DNA from: Chondrosia reniformis
Taxonomy: Eukaryota; Porifera; Demospongiae; Chondrillida; Chondrillidae
Assembly (NCBI GenBank): GCA_947172415.1
Contig: OX359194.1
Span: forward strand, 2,976,001-3,040,000
DNA: 64,000 nt
Direction: 5' to 3'
The translations under genes and the position numbers were made by a program. The number at the start of each line of letters is the position of its first letter. Position 1 is the first letter of the stretch. Positions 45,401 through 60,400 of this stretch are shown one piece after another. The notes under the pieces are model-generated. The model saw only the letters and a list, made by a program, of their open reading frames with translations, was not told the origin of the DNA and searched no databases.

Positions 45401-48400
45401 AAATGGTGAAGCATTGGCCACCAATTTCATGGCACTGCATGGGTTCTTTGCCTGCAATACAGCATTCCAACATGTAAATGGCCATAAGACAACATGGACA
45501 GGCTGGATCAAGGATCAGAATGCACCATCATGCTCATCTAAGACAGTTGTCATCTATACCCAAATTGACTTTGTGCTCTGCAGACAGAATGCCAAGCTAA
45601 TGCTACAGGATGCTCGATCGTATGGTGGGGCTACAACATGCTCTGACTATAAGCCAGTGGTGGCATGTACCTAAGAGGCAAACTCCCCAGATGGCATATG
45701 ACACCTCTCGGCTTGTTTCTGATGAGGACACACGCCTCTCATATCTGTTATCTCTCAATGAGCGGATTAGCAATATGTCCACTTCAATTAACCCCAATGC
45801 CAGACTGGAGTGTGTGCTGAGATGTGTCAAAGATGCAGCTACTGAGACTGTTGGCATGGCAACCTCCCATCGCAGACGATACACCCAAGACTCATTGGTG
45901 GCTAAACTATCAGCACAGCAGCTTGCCCTGAGACTTCGTATTGAAGCTACTGGTAACAGCAAAGACAGAACCAATTGGCGGAGAGAAAGGTGTCGCATCT
46001 TGAGGTAGATCAACCAACAACTTCAAGATCTAGCTTGCCGTAGAGCAGACACACTGGCCTCAGAGATAACATCAACTGATGACTCCCACAAGATGTTCAG
46101 GGCAGTGAAAGCAATGAAATCTATACCGCGACCACCATCTCTGAGTGTCCAAGATCCAGAAGGCAAGTTCATTGCAACTGACAAAGCGAAAGCAGACACC
46201 ATCTGTAAGTGGTTTGAACAGCGGTTTACTGACCCTACTGTCCCACTTGCCCCATTTGTGAGCCCTGGTCAACCACTTAATCAGCCAATCACAGCATCTG
46301 AGGTTAAAAGCGCCATGAAACTGCTACAGAATGGGCGTGCACCTGGCCCAGATGGTGTTAGTAATGAACTGCTGAAATATGCCACTGGATTATCAAAGCC
46401 CTTTGTAGAGATTATTAACGCTATCTTTGAACAGCACATTGCTCTGGAAGCGCTAGGCAAGGGTATTCTGGTGGCTTTGCCCAAACCAGGTAAACCACTA
46501 GGCCCAGCCAGCCTCCGTCCAATAGTACTCTTGAACAGCGTGCGCAAGATTGTATCCATCATCATTCTGCAACGCATTCGCCCCAAGGTCGATGCATTCA
46601 CAGGAGCCAGTCAAAGCAGCTTCAAACAAGGGAGAAGTTGTGCAGACATCGTATGGGCGCAGAGAATGTTCATTTCATTTGTGATGACCCGCCACTGGGA
46701 CTTCCACAAAATGGACATTGATATTTCCCGCGCTTTTGATACTGAGTCTAAGACAGAGTTTACACACATCTACCTAGCTGAGGCTACAGAAGTGGACGAT
46801 CAAGGTGCACTCACCTGAGGTAACGAGACATGGCACAGTAGCAAGTCACTGGGATCCCTGCTCTGCAGCTCCAAATACATCATGCATCGTTGTGTGCTTG
46901 GTAACCTGTCATTCTGCTCTTTTTGGTCGATATGGATGCGTGGGCCTAAGATCCCACTGCAAAAGCGACTTCAAGTGTACCATGCTATGTGTGTGTGTCC
47001 ACCATGCTGTATAACTGTAGCAGTTGGGCTGCACTGAAGACCATTTTGAACAAACTTGATGCCTGCCACAGATGTCATCTGCACTCCATCCTCGGCATCC
47101 ATTGGCCACACAGCACCATCTCCAATGAGGCACTCTACAAGCGATGCAATACCAGACCACTATCTGAGACAGTGACAGAGGCTAGATGGAATATGTTAGG
47201 TCATGTGCTACGCATGGACCGAAATGCCCCAGCCCAGAACGCCCTACAGTATGCAGTAGAAGGTGCCAGAAGTACAGGGACAGACGTGGCCATCACACAA
47301 GCAACCTCCTGGACATCCTAAAGCTGATATTAAGGAAAGAAACCTGAATCTGCGCAATACTACTGATTTAGAACTACTTAGAAGTGCAGCAGCTGACAGA
47401 GCAGGGTGGAGGGAAATGATGAAGAAAGACTGATTACAGCACCAATAGTATTCATTAACAATGTTTTTTCTATTCATGCTATAGAAACCAGTTCAATAAT
47501 AATAATAATAATTCTCAAGATGAAGCAACTTTTTTTGCATATATATATTAATAACAATCAAGTACTACACAGTGCAAGTTAAAAATTTATACACAGATGC
47601 AAGTGACTCCCAAGATAATCACAATCAGGTATATTAAACACTAAATCTCCTCAGGAGACATATGAGTGAGTGGGGTGAAATTCAGAGGGCTAATGATGAT
47701 GACACTCAAAACTTCAGCCACACTGAAATTCTCAACTTCTGCATACAGAGCAGAGCGTACATAAAAGTCTCTACAGATCATATAAGGTTAAACACATGGC
47801 CTTCCAATTACCTTTTCACACCTTAGTATAGACTCAAGATGATGCATCTGCATGCCAGTATCAGCAAAAATTCCAGTCTCATGCAGGGGGTCTCAGCCAA
47901 TAATCACCGCAGATTTGACTTGCCTTGAGTGTGAGCTAGGAGTACTGACGGTTGGTTGCATGTATTCACATAAACAACAGGGTTAGAGACCATTTGGTAA
48001 CTTGCACGCAGGAATATAAAAGGCCTTTATTATTTATTTCATGTACAATGTCCCTTGTGAATGGACTACAACCCAAATAGAGGAGGGTTAAATGTGCTCT
48101 GAAGAGCATGGAGAATGCACTTCAAAATGGCCTAGACTTACATACATGTATGGCACCACCTTTGCCAATATTACAAGTGAAGATTGCCAATCATGGTTGA
48201 GTCACTGTGAAATACATATATAACCATCAAGTGCTGCTGAGATTAATTGATGCATGAGAGACTGTCATGGATGGACTAGGTGATTGTGCAATAAATAACA
48301 TGATAGACTAGAGCATCATTAAATCTATATATGAACAGCAAAATGAGCAAACTTGATTGTATGATATAGGAAAAACAATTTCAATCAATTGTCACAAATC

Positions 48401-51400
48401 CTGTGCAGCACACAACACATATACATATATAGTAAAATCGTAGCAAGTACATACCATGCATTACAAGCCCCGTAAAGTATCCAGAATTGTCCCCTTCTGC
48501 TCCATAAACTCTTGTTCATTCAGGATGCCATCATCGAACGCGTTCATAGTGTTTCATTCTAACATCAGCGAGACGAAGAGAGAAACTCCATTGGTCAATG
48601 TAGGAGAGGTTGCTTCCCGAGAATGATCATCCTTCTGAAGCAAGCCTGTCAGGACCTCTGCAACAACCTTTGCGGTATCAACAACACGCATGGAATCTTG
48701 TTTAGGCTGTTTTACTGCTTTGCCCGTAATCATGGGTACATTTGGTGGCTCATTGATACTCTCGTGCAAATTATTGGTTATCATTCTGGCAGTCGAATCC
48801 TTGGTATCTCCAAGTCATTATGTTTTTTTTATGAAGGTTGTCAAAGATATCACTCATGTCTTTCTTGTGCCGATTTTGTTTTGTTGTGGCTGGCCGTTTG
48901 GTCCCTGACAGTTCCTGTACTTCCTTAGCTGCTACTTTTTCACACCATTAAGAAATTTATGAAGTTCCCTTGAATTTTTGATACATCACTATCATCGCAT
49001 AACCACAGCTTCTGCCTCCCCTCAAAGTACCCAATAGACCCAATTTCACAAGGCATTGGAATATCTGGCTTAAAAATGGAACACACCATTGTCTTTAGGT
49101 GGTCCAAATCTGCGAATCTTTCATGGAAATCATACATTTCACGGATGATAAACTTGGTAACTTTTTAACCAGTGCCAGCAGACGCAAGTTGTGGATCTTT
49201 AATGTATATTTGGAAGCATCATCAACGGCAGGACTTTGTACAAAGGGGATTCATCAGATTAACGGTGAACTGGTTTCTCTGGTCATTCAAAAAGGGAAGC
49301 AAGTACAAAGGCACTCTTGAACCACCAGCAGTGAGAACAGGTCCAAAATTGGAGGCGAGACTAGTACTGTTATGAACACCATCTTCAAACTGTGCCAAAG
49401 ATTTTATTACGTATACGTCATCTGTATCCCAGGTAATGAAGTCTACAGTTTCGGAGCCATTGCAAGATTGCATAAACTCACGGTACGCAGCAACATACAT
49501 ACATACAACATAAGCAGTTGTTAGTGACACAATAGAAAACATCACTTTACATCCCCAGATTGTGCAATCATACCCTTGAATTCTTCATTATACGTATCTT
49601 GATTATTTTGCAATTTTAATTAAGCAAAACTTCATCATACATTTGTATGTACCATAATATATGTTGGTTTCACGGTTACCTCACCAATTGAAAATTTTCA
49701 ATTAATATAACACATGGTTTCGATATAAATTTCCTATTGGTTTTCTATATTCCTATGGCCTTTTATATGCCTACTTTGTCCTCCATTTTCTACCAAATGG
49801 TTCAAGGCCTAAATAAAAAATCCCTTAATATAAACTTTATGATAATATGCCCATTCTGTTTCTAGGTTCTTTCTTGGAGACATATGAATTAATTAATTGT
49901 ATTATATTTATTGGATTACCTTATATATTGTAACTTACACTATATATATTCATTATTTTCCCATTATAGGGCCTGGATTTTCTACTAACAGCTGTAAATT
50001 GTTTTGTGGACCCAGCTCCTAAGTTCATTTCAGTTGTTCAACCCCTTTGTCTTTGGTGGCAAACATTGCTGAACCTGTCATTTATAGAAGAGCCAGAAGA
50101 AACAGCTAAAATGGTTTCTACATTTATGTCAAAATGTAGAGGTCCAAAAGGATCACTGAAGGCAAATATTGCAAAAGAATTAAGACAAACTGTAGGTCCC
50201 GTGCACCCATCAATTTTATATATACATATATACCTAATGCATAGAAAGATTTTAAGGTTGATCTGTAGCTAGGAAGCTGTGGCTATATATTTTATGATTT
50301 TATGTCAAGTAGTCTTAGCATTTACTCTATACAGTTTTTGAATCACTTGAGGAAGCAGCTAAAATACTTATCACTTCATCGTTTTGTGATGTATTACAAA
50401 AGAATAAATAACATTCCTCCAGAGGTTGGTTTTTATAGAGAGAGGTATTGTGTTGTAAGTGTGTATATGCTTGTGTACGATTAGCGTAAATCAAAAATTC
50501 ATGTATACATCTAATTTGTGCATATTCATGCGAGTCGTCTCAGTGTGCACGAATTGCATCACTCGGGTTTCCTCGTATGTAATTACTGTAACATATAGTA
50601 TTGCAAATTCACTTAAATTATCTGTGATTGTGTATGTATATATGCTTATTTTTTAGTTGGTTAAAGATTTTCTTAATCACCAAAAAGCTGACAAATCAGA
50701 GTGGACTGCTGTAGGAGCAGATCAGGATTTTGCTGCCTTACTGGAAGAATTCTTCAAAAAGTAATTGTGTTGACTATAGTGCAACATATTAAAACATGAA
50801 GGAATAAGGAGTGCTTGTTGCAATTATTATGAGAATAAAACCTTATTGATCATCAGCAATATGAAATTACTATATAATTCCAGACGTTTCAACCCGGAGG
50901 TCTTCATCAGCAATATACGAGGAATAGGAATACAAGCCAGTTTAAGTAGGGAAGGGTGTGATATCTAGTGATCTTAAAAGTGCGCAGAGTAATCAATGAG
51001 GATAAAAATGATTTAGTTATTGAATGAGTAATTAGTGGATATACACTCATATTTTGTAGGCAGTTGACATTAACATGTACATGTTGTATATATAACAGTA
51101 CTTTTTCAGATGTTATTGTAGTGATTGAGTTATATATAGCTGCATGAGCTTATGTATTTACAGACATGGAGTGTTGCATAGTTACTTTCATTAAATTGGT
51201 TAAGTTATATATGATGTTTTTTATAAATATATATATATAAATGGCCTCCCTGGGTCCTTAGAGTTTATACTCTAAAACAAGAAAATCCTGATCATGTAAC
51301 ACTATAGTCATGTAGTGTTAGCTAGCCTTTAATTAAGAAGTGAAATTATGCAGATTTTGTTATTATAAGTAAAGTTGACAAAGAATACATAATATGTTTT

Positions 51401-54400
51401 AATATATATTGTAGAGAGTTTGTATGTGCATATGCACTTATGTTGTGAAAATTATATAGACCAAAGCAATGAAATTAAATTCACATTTTATTAACCTTCA
51501 CAAAATTGTGTAATATTAGTTAAAAGGGTGAATTATGTGAATGAAAATCAATTCACATATATATGAATATATAAATATAATGCATGCATCATTGTTGTAA
51601 AGGGTTTATACGTAGTATGTAATGCCCATGCACCTCATTACTCTAACTCCTCAGAAGCCAAGGATTAACCTCTTTGTGTTTTTGAATATAGCTTGCCACA
51701 TTGTGACCATGAATTCCACAAGTGTTTCTTGGAATACATTAAAGGCTGCTTTGGGAATATTTCAAACCGTCACAGTGGTGTTGTACCAGATCTTCTCAAA
51801 GTAACAGATTATCATCTGCTTTCAACAGATTCCGGAAGAGATCAGGAACGAACAAGCATACTGGATCTTCAGAAGGACTTTAAGGAGACCTTAAAGTCAT
51901 TTATTCAGCGCATGAAACTAAAAAATATAATTCCAAAAGATTTTCATCACTTCATGGTAATCCCTTAAATACATGTGTGTATACATGTATATAATTGTTA
52001 GATTTGAACACTACCTACGTATATATTGTCCAGAGGCCTACGTACGTACATATTATAAATAATTTAAACCTCTTGGAATGATCAATCTACGTACATATAA
52101 ATTATTTTAGTCCTACATGTATTACGTATATCAATAACTAGGTGTAATTAAGTCCTACTATTATATTATACTAATCAATGGCTTTATTTTCATTTTATAG
52201 TATAAAAGAAAAAATCCTTTCCAGCCAACTGCATTTCAGATGTGCATTCTGTCTACTTGTGTGGAAGTGAGAAGTTGTATTACTGTTATACGTGTATTAC
52301 TAATATTATATATGTATGTATACGATTATTTTTGTGAATCTATTTTCTTTCTTCTTATGTAGTTTTGCTTTATTAATGACATATCTGACCTCTTGGTCAA
52401 TGGTGATGATCAGTCTTCAAGTGCAAAATGCACTAGGTTTGCTATTAAGCAGCTTGCAGAAGCGTATGGGAGAGATCAAGCTATTTGGAGCAGTCCTGCT
52501 ACTGTTCCCCACACCTGGTACTGGGAGATATTAAATCATGCCTGTAACTTGATCAAGCCCCGCCAGTCTGACCTGTCCTGGTGTGCTGATACAGGTCCTA
52601 TTATAAAATGTTTATCTATATATGGTGCCTTTGTAAAGTGTTTCAATGAATGTGGACCACTAGAGAAGGTTCCAGAATTTATACAATGTAATACTACTTC
52701 ACAAATGAAGAATTATTTCCACTGGATCATGGATTTACAGAAACACCTAAAGGAGTGGAATGAGAAATTCTTCACTGATGATTTTACTCATAAAGAAGTA
52801 CTATGCTATGCAGCCCTGCAAAGTCAAATTAATAGCATAGCTAAAGATCTGCAGATAGAGTTGACTCTGGATCCAGTCAAGGTTGATGAAAAAAAAAGTG
52901 AAATGATCCTTCTCAAAGAAGTAACTGAAAACAAGTTGATTATAACAAGAGATAGTCAAAGGTACGTATATATGTATATGACAGTACTCATCTGCTTTCT
53001 CCTATCCATGCACTTCTACTATAAATCATAGGTGCTCACTGATGGCTGTCTTTATAAAATACAATGTTTCCTTGCCATCAAAGTTGGTAGCTTCTCTGAA
53101 AGAATCTGTATCAGACTGTGATTACATTTTACTTCAAAGGCCTGTTTTCACTGTTGAGGAGACTAATACAACTGTTGAAATATTCAACCCAAAGCTTAAG
53201 AAAAGGTCTTTGCATGTTCTTCATGCTGCGTTGAAGGATTTCTTTAACCAATTTGAACAATATAAAGAGTTTATAGTACATTTTGTCATGAATAATAGTC
53301 AGTTCTTTGATAGCTATCTCAGCGAGAGGATAGTGGCACGCACTTCATCAAGTCCTCAGTCAACAGTCCATGACCAGCCCTTTTTCATCTCGGCCAGGGC
53401 ATACTTTCCAGAAAATGGAAATGATTGTGATACATTATCAGGAGTTCCAGTACCAGTTAGTACCATTTTTTGCATTTATCTTACAGTACAATAAATATGC
53501 CCATTTTATATGTAGATATACCTTGCAAGTCTGGGAGACACAGAAATCTTCTTTAAGAACATCTTAGAAGGTAATGCCACTTATGGCAGTCTGTGTACAT
53601 TGGGAGTGTTTCAGGAGAAGGCTGGTACTCTGGACATCAATGAAGAACTGATGATCCTTAGAAACTTTAAATTTAAAGGTGTCAAATACAGTGAAGATTT
53701 TGGAAGTGTCAAGTCAATCATGCAATTGATCCAGTTTGAAGAATATATTGAAGACATTTTTAAAGTCTGTGAACAGTATAAACTTAAAGAATGTCTTGCG
53801 GATCCAAAGATGAATGAATTGCTTGAGATTCGAGATTTAATGGTCTCAGAAGAGACCAGGGATGAACTCACTGCATCCAAATCTAAAGAATATTTGAAAA
53901 AGATTTATGAGATACTTGATCTCACTGACCAGCGATTCCAATCCTTGAAGCTGTTTGCTTTGATTAGAGATAGTGCTGAATTCTACCAGTTCCTGAAAGA
54001 GAAGAACTTCAAAGGTACTACAGGGACCCGTATCTTTCACCAGCAACACACTCTCATCACTCAGCACCTCCAACATGAAGAATACAATGAACAGGTCCTG
54101 ACACATCTCCTGGTTGCCTTCCGATATATTTCTCCCGTTCTTGATACTAAACAGAATTTGATACATCTAATGAATCAAGTCTATCTTGAAACAGCTCAAC
54201 AAATTGGAAAAGGAAATGTTGGCAATTTCATTCAGTTGAACACTGTCAGCAAAAATGTTCATCTTCTTCAACTGTGGTTTACAAGGGCAGAAGTGAGTAT
54301 CAGCATGTATATACGTATATTTGTCAAATGGTTTAATATTATTGTTTTTTCTTACCTTAGGGTGACACCCTGGAGAATGTTGGAGAGGATTTGAAGAGTA

Positions 54401-57400
54401 TCCTGAAGACAGGTTACTTTCAGTTCAATATAACTTTTGAGGATCATGTGGACTCCCCAGTGGCCACTATATTTCCTTACTCTCACAAGGAGAGGCAACG
54501 TGATACATTTGTCCTCTGCTACACTCCTGCATCACAAAGAATGAGTGGAGCAGAAGGGGAAGCTAAGGTTGTTACCTGGCAGCAAGAGCAGATAGAAGAT
54601 TTTACGCGAAAACTTGGTTTTCTCACAAAAGGACAAAACAATGATGATCACTCCAAATTTCAGAGACTTTTTACAGTGAATTATCTATATATTTAGGCAA
54701 CATACACCTTTTTATACTATAGATATACGTATATGTATATAAGTACATTGAAGATACATCATATATACTTACAATATAAAGTGAAAGGTGATTTATATAC
54801 TTTACTGTACAATATATATACTTAAGAATATATGTAATATAAATTAATACTTCAATGTTTCAATGTGAATATTTGAATCCTTTCTTTAAATATAAATATC
54901 ATTTATATTTGTTAGATTGCTCATTCAATATTTGCCATTCAAAGAGAGTTACGTAGTTTAGGACATGGAAAAGCCAAAATAACAAGATTTGACTGTTGTG
55001 TAGAATTGGAAGAAGCAGAAGAGGAGGTATAATACTTTCTACCCTTTACAGGTGGTATACCTTATAGTATACATATATTCTAATTTTAATTTACCTTTTA
55101 GCTTAGTGAATTAGAAAAAGAACTGAATGAATGGCAGGATGGTCTCTCTCAGCTACAGAATGACTATGATAAACTATTGTTTTTCAGAATGCCAAAGATA
55201 CTAAGGATTCATAGAATTCTTTTGTTGTTTGACTATCATTTGAAAGCTAAGGAGATCCTTCAAGAAGTCACCTTTCTTTTCTCTCCCCTATCATCTACAA
55301 GAGTACAAATTGCTACAGTTCTCAAGGTCAGGAACACTAGTTACATAGAATTAATGATTAAATTTTATCTGGAAAAAATATATTACACCTAAATAGCCAA
55401 GTAACCACATCTTGGTTGGGTAATTTAAGTAAGTCCTATATAATATTTAAAGTGACAATTACAGTAGCCATGCATAGGCATCAAAGATGGAAAAATCCCC
55501 AAAGAACAAGTGATGACTACATATTTCACTATCCTTAGGGATCATCAGAGTGTGGTGTGCTGGTTGTCACTTTCAATTGGACTTCATAACCCCAACAAAG
55601 ATAGACATTTCATCATATAGCCTTGACACAGATATTGTGCAATATTTTCACTATTTACGTACATATATATGTGTGTGTTTGTGTATTCTACATAGCCAAC
55701 AACTATATATTTCACACTGAATGTTTTCACCCATAGATCCTCATCAGTATATAATGTGTGCGTGCAAACTTCATATCAAATCTCATTAAAAACTACGATA
55801 TCAGATACATGTACGTACCTATTTAATAGGAATATTTATTAGAAAAAATGCAAGTTGAAGCTTCCAGTACCACAATGCCAATAGCTGATGTTGGCAAAAT
55901 GTTGGAGTTTCTCTTTAAGAGCACTCTGGTAACAGATTGTGCCTTTCCACAACGTGCCTTCAGCGATAGTCACGATCATGATCAGTTATCATTTTCATCT
56001 CGTCCTGATCACCATAAGGCTCAAAAGGTATATGTATACATAATACAGTATATGCTTACATGTTAGTCTTTTGATATGTATTATTAAACTAGATATACAC
56101 ATGATTATAGTCCAAAGGTGATGACCAGAGCCAAAATATAATACAGCGGAAATCCGAAGTTTTGAGCTATAACTAATTTATACCCCATTGCATTAATGAT
56201 AGCATTATCTATGTAATTTAAGGCTACTAATTTTAACAGGTACTAATTTTAGTGGTTTAAAAAGGCCTTAAGGTAACTGGGATTGATTATGTTGTATAGT
56301 CTATGGTTAAAGCAACCCTTAGTATTATGATGGAATAGGGATTTTTTTAACTGATTCAAACTTATATTATGTACATGTATATATGTTCTGTCCATTAATT
56401 CCATATTAAATTTTCCACCTTTGTTTGGTATTCTCTATATGATGAAGGCTTAGCTAATTAGCAGCCATGGTAACAAGTGATACTTACATACGATATGTAT
56501 ATGTATATATGGTACACCTTGTGTGTATTATCTATTATACACAGAAATGTGTCCTTGAGTTTTTTCAAATGTACGTAAAGTTGAGTACCTTATTTTTACA
56601 GTTTGTCTGCAGTTTTCACATTGCCACATCCTTCACTTCAAAGGACCTAATAAGGTTGATTTTGGAAATATATGGAGGAATACCAGGTCCTTATGAACTG
56701 TATCACTGTGGACCTGATACTACTTCAGATGAGCTGTCACTTTTCTACAAGAGAGCTATGAAATTTCCGTAAGCAGCATAGGGTTCAGGAATATTCTACA
56801 TCAGCATATACCTATATATGTCCATGTGTGTCTATATAAACATGTAAACATTTATGTACATTTGCCATGTTTTTGAAGGCATCTCCAGTTTACTCTGCTG
56901 ACTGTCAATTTGTTGCCTACCAAGTTACAGGAGGTATGTAATTTTCTATTCACAGTAAATGATATTGCAATTTTTTCTAGCTTACTCACCTTAACATTGT
57001 TTGTAGGTACTTCTTCAACTTCATGTGGCTTTTGGGAAGAAGGCAAACAGCTCTAGACTTCGACTTCACTACATTGCAACAGATGTTACTGTACTACAAG
57101 ACATGCCATGGTTACTGGTCAAGGAACACAAACGTAATCAGTTGAAGTACAGTTGGGATGTTGCTGTAGAGGAGTGTGAGAAGTTGCTCAATCCTAAATG
57201 TAGTACATTTGCTGCTGCTGAGCTTGTGTATGGCAGAGCTGGTTAGTACTACCATATGATAACATCTATATTGTACGTATATAAATATAGTAAATACATA
57301 TACTATAGCTTTTAAAACTTTTGTCAAGTTCATGCCTTATTCAGTATATGTACATACTTCCCTTTAGGTGATGGAAAGACTCATTACATAAGAAGTAGAC

Positions 57401-60400
57401 TTGTTACTCATACACAGTCTCTGATAGTTGTAATTAATGAGTCATTTGCAGCTTACAATGCTATAATTCAGCTAAGGCAACTTCCATTGGAGAGGAATAA
57501 TGCAATCTACTTAAGTTTTACCATGCTACCCCCAAGTGTAAGTATATAGTTCTATTAAACCTCACTCTAACATGTCATACTCTCATGTAATGTTTATATC
57601 TCTGAAGGAGGAGTTTACTGAAATAGATGAGAAGCTGTACAGAGATGTGATTAAGAGAGTAGAAAGATTCTTCTTTGATCTCATCTTCTTGGGCTATGTT
57701 GAAGATGCTGAGAGCGGACTGTCTTTTAATCTCCCAGGTGACCTCCAGTGGTCACTGTACTTTGAGGTTAGTTGCACTTTCTCTGCTAAATATTAACAAT
57801 AATTTTCTGAATTTTTGTAGGTTCCTTCTCGGGAAAACCTTGGTCCTGTGGAGTCACTGCGTGAGTTTACTAAGGAGCTTCCTGTATTGGAACTAATTGG
57901 AAGAACAAAGATTATAGATCATAACTGGTAAATCATCCACTGCTACACCAAACAGTGATAATCTAACTTCTTTATACATAATCTCATCAGCTCCTTCACA
58001 TGTAATCTCAACCAAAATATTTCCTCTTGCAGTTGCCATTTTTCTTGTTAAATGTTTAAAGGGTACAATTATTATATCAAAATTGAATGCATAAAGAAAA
58101 TTTTTGTTTAGTGTGTTTGTGTATATACGTACGTTACATAACTTCCGCTGTAACATAATTTAGGTACATGCATATTAGTATGTACGGATACATTATTTTA
58201 AGCACAAAATATATGTAGTGTGTTCATGTTTATATTTATTGTCAGATATTTATATCTACCATATATTAATATAGTTCCTTTGATGTGGACAGAGATGTAC
58301 AGTTAGTCTGTAAGTATCTCAAAGCTTATAGCAAGAGAGATGAGCAAGGTGGAATTAACAGATTATTAAAAAGAGGTATCTTAATTTTCTGTTAACCTTA
58401 ATGTACTAAATGTACCATTTTCTTTAATAGGCAGAGAACATAGTTCTGAAAAGATTGGATTTGGTCACAAGAAAGACCTTCTCAAAGACGAGTGTCAACA
58501 TTTTCTTGATATTTACAAACCTAAGCATGTTACGAAACACAAGATGTACCAAAAGCTATTTGTTGGGTAAGTGTTCAATAATGATTTATGAGAATATGAT
58601 ATTCTACAGTAGCTAGTAGAAAGAATAAATTGCCTAATAATTGCACACCTTTCTATATGTATATTCATATGTACGTATATATGTACATATGTATGTAGAC
58701 ATCTTTAGGTATATCACATTCACTACTAACTTGTTGCCTTAAAATACAGTTACATGAAAAAAAGGTGTGAATTTATGTAAAACTTTCCTGCTTTTAACTA
58801 TAATGAAGGTAAGTATATAAGTAGGCGTATTTATTGATAATATATATCTCAGTACTTAATTGTACCTTTAATAGGTTGTGTTTATTATAAAATTGGCAAG
58901 GATAAAATTAGAGTAGACACCTCTAAACTTGGTTCTACTGTTATGAAGACAATGTTAAATGAAGTATCAGACTTCTGTCAGCCATCTCATATGAAGGAAT
59001 GGAATAACACCTCTAAACAGCAGGTATGCTAACTTTCTGTCTTTAGCCTCAGATGTACGTACAGTGTCTACAACATATATATAAGAGATAAAATAAAGAT
59101 TCCTTCTAACTGCATCGAGCTTATCTTTCAAATGGAGAATCTTTTAGTGTCTAAAGACACAGTTTCTCTTGGTTGAGCGTTTTGACCTTAAGAGTCTTCA
59201 TTAGTGACTGATAGTTTTGTTCTTTAGTTTCCTTTTTATAGACACCTTTTCCAACCCTTTTCAATTTTAATATACATACGTATGTATCCTCCAATAGCTT
59301 GTTTATGAGGTGAAGGATAGAGGAGGTTGTTTCCATCTCATTGCTATCAACTCTGAGAACATGACAGGAGAAGACAGAGAGAAATATACAATAATGGGAG
59401 CTGAAATACCTCCATCACAGTTAGTGTTGCATCCTGCTTAATCCACTATAATTGGTTTGGTAAAATTTTAGTGGATTTGCTGGGTTAGAATATTATTATA
59501 TGTACGTATTTATCTTCAGTGCTTTAGCTAGTAGAGACTATCTTGACTTATATCTGTCAAGTGCATTAAATGTTCCACTGGAAAATGGAAGACTTTCTGC
59601 TATTGATGAGGAAAAATATGTCTTAACACTTGATTACACTTTGAAGGTGAGCTAACAACCAGTTTCTTATACAAGGTTTGGGTTTTTATCACTCAATATT
59701 AGAGGTAGTCTATCTTGCTTCACCTACCCAAATAAATGCAAAAGTGTGGAAGGGAAGGGACGGTCTAGCAGCACTTTAGATTAAAAAGCACCTTTTCAAC
59801 TGATCAGATGCATCTATCCAGAATCCCTAATAAATATTCCATAACTATGACACATTAATCCAAAGGTGTTATTTAATCTATAGTGGTGCTAGACCATTCA
59901 TTCCTCTTCCACGCTTTTGAGTGCTATCTTGGGAAAACTTTTAGCAAGCTAGACTATATTAGAGGACATTTTTGCTACAAACGGTAAATTCAGGTATATA
60001 CATAAGCTTAAAATTAATGCTAAGAAGACTGGATGATTTATATTAGCACTTCCATTCACATTTTATTCAAGACCCAAACTTTGTGGTTTTGTATCTGTAT
60101 TTGGTAGAATTGTTTCCTCTATCAGTGGGTAATAAAGAATTGCTAGCACCCCTAAAAGTGCATGTAATTAATTGTTTAGGCAGAATTTTTTAAATTTACT
60201 CAAAATAACCATAAAATAACCAATTAATAGTGTTTTGTGTAATTTATTATATACGTAGCTGCTGCATGATTTTATGATTGTGGGTTTTATTAGGTGTTAT
60301 CTATATGTTTGCAATAACTCTTACAACATTTTACTATTTGTTAATTACTGTGGCTGTTATACTCATTAGATGTTGGAGATTCATGAACGGTTCCAATGTG

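Larger units (their letters stand above)
41393..49923. mobile_element. 8.5-kb element with about 370-bp terminal inverted repeats, carrying nested LINEs
   Basis: The left end (41,393 to about 41,785) and right end (about 49,540 to 49,923) are inverted copies. Both start TAAGGTAATCCA and share 'atatgnctccaagaaag.acctagaaacagaa', 'tgggcatattatcat' and 'gaagaattcaaggttatgattgtgcaatc'-like blocks. It fills the intron between RNF213 exons 9 and 10 (41,285-49,969). Immediately inside the left repeat is a plus-strand exon-like ORF (MSLRTHRLFAEEG.., 41,796-41,910). Inside the right repeat are minus-strand coding pieces. Two LINEs are inserted between them. A TA flank on both sides is possible. I do not recognise the superfamily. 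Confidence 0.7.

Noticed and set aside
58777-58808. A 32-nt intron that would remove the TAA in the RNF213-like gene
   Set aside because: It is too short, lacks a proper acceptor tract, and the sequence after the stop still matches the conserved frame (NFPAFNYNE).
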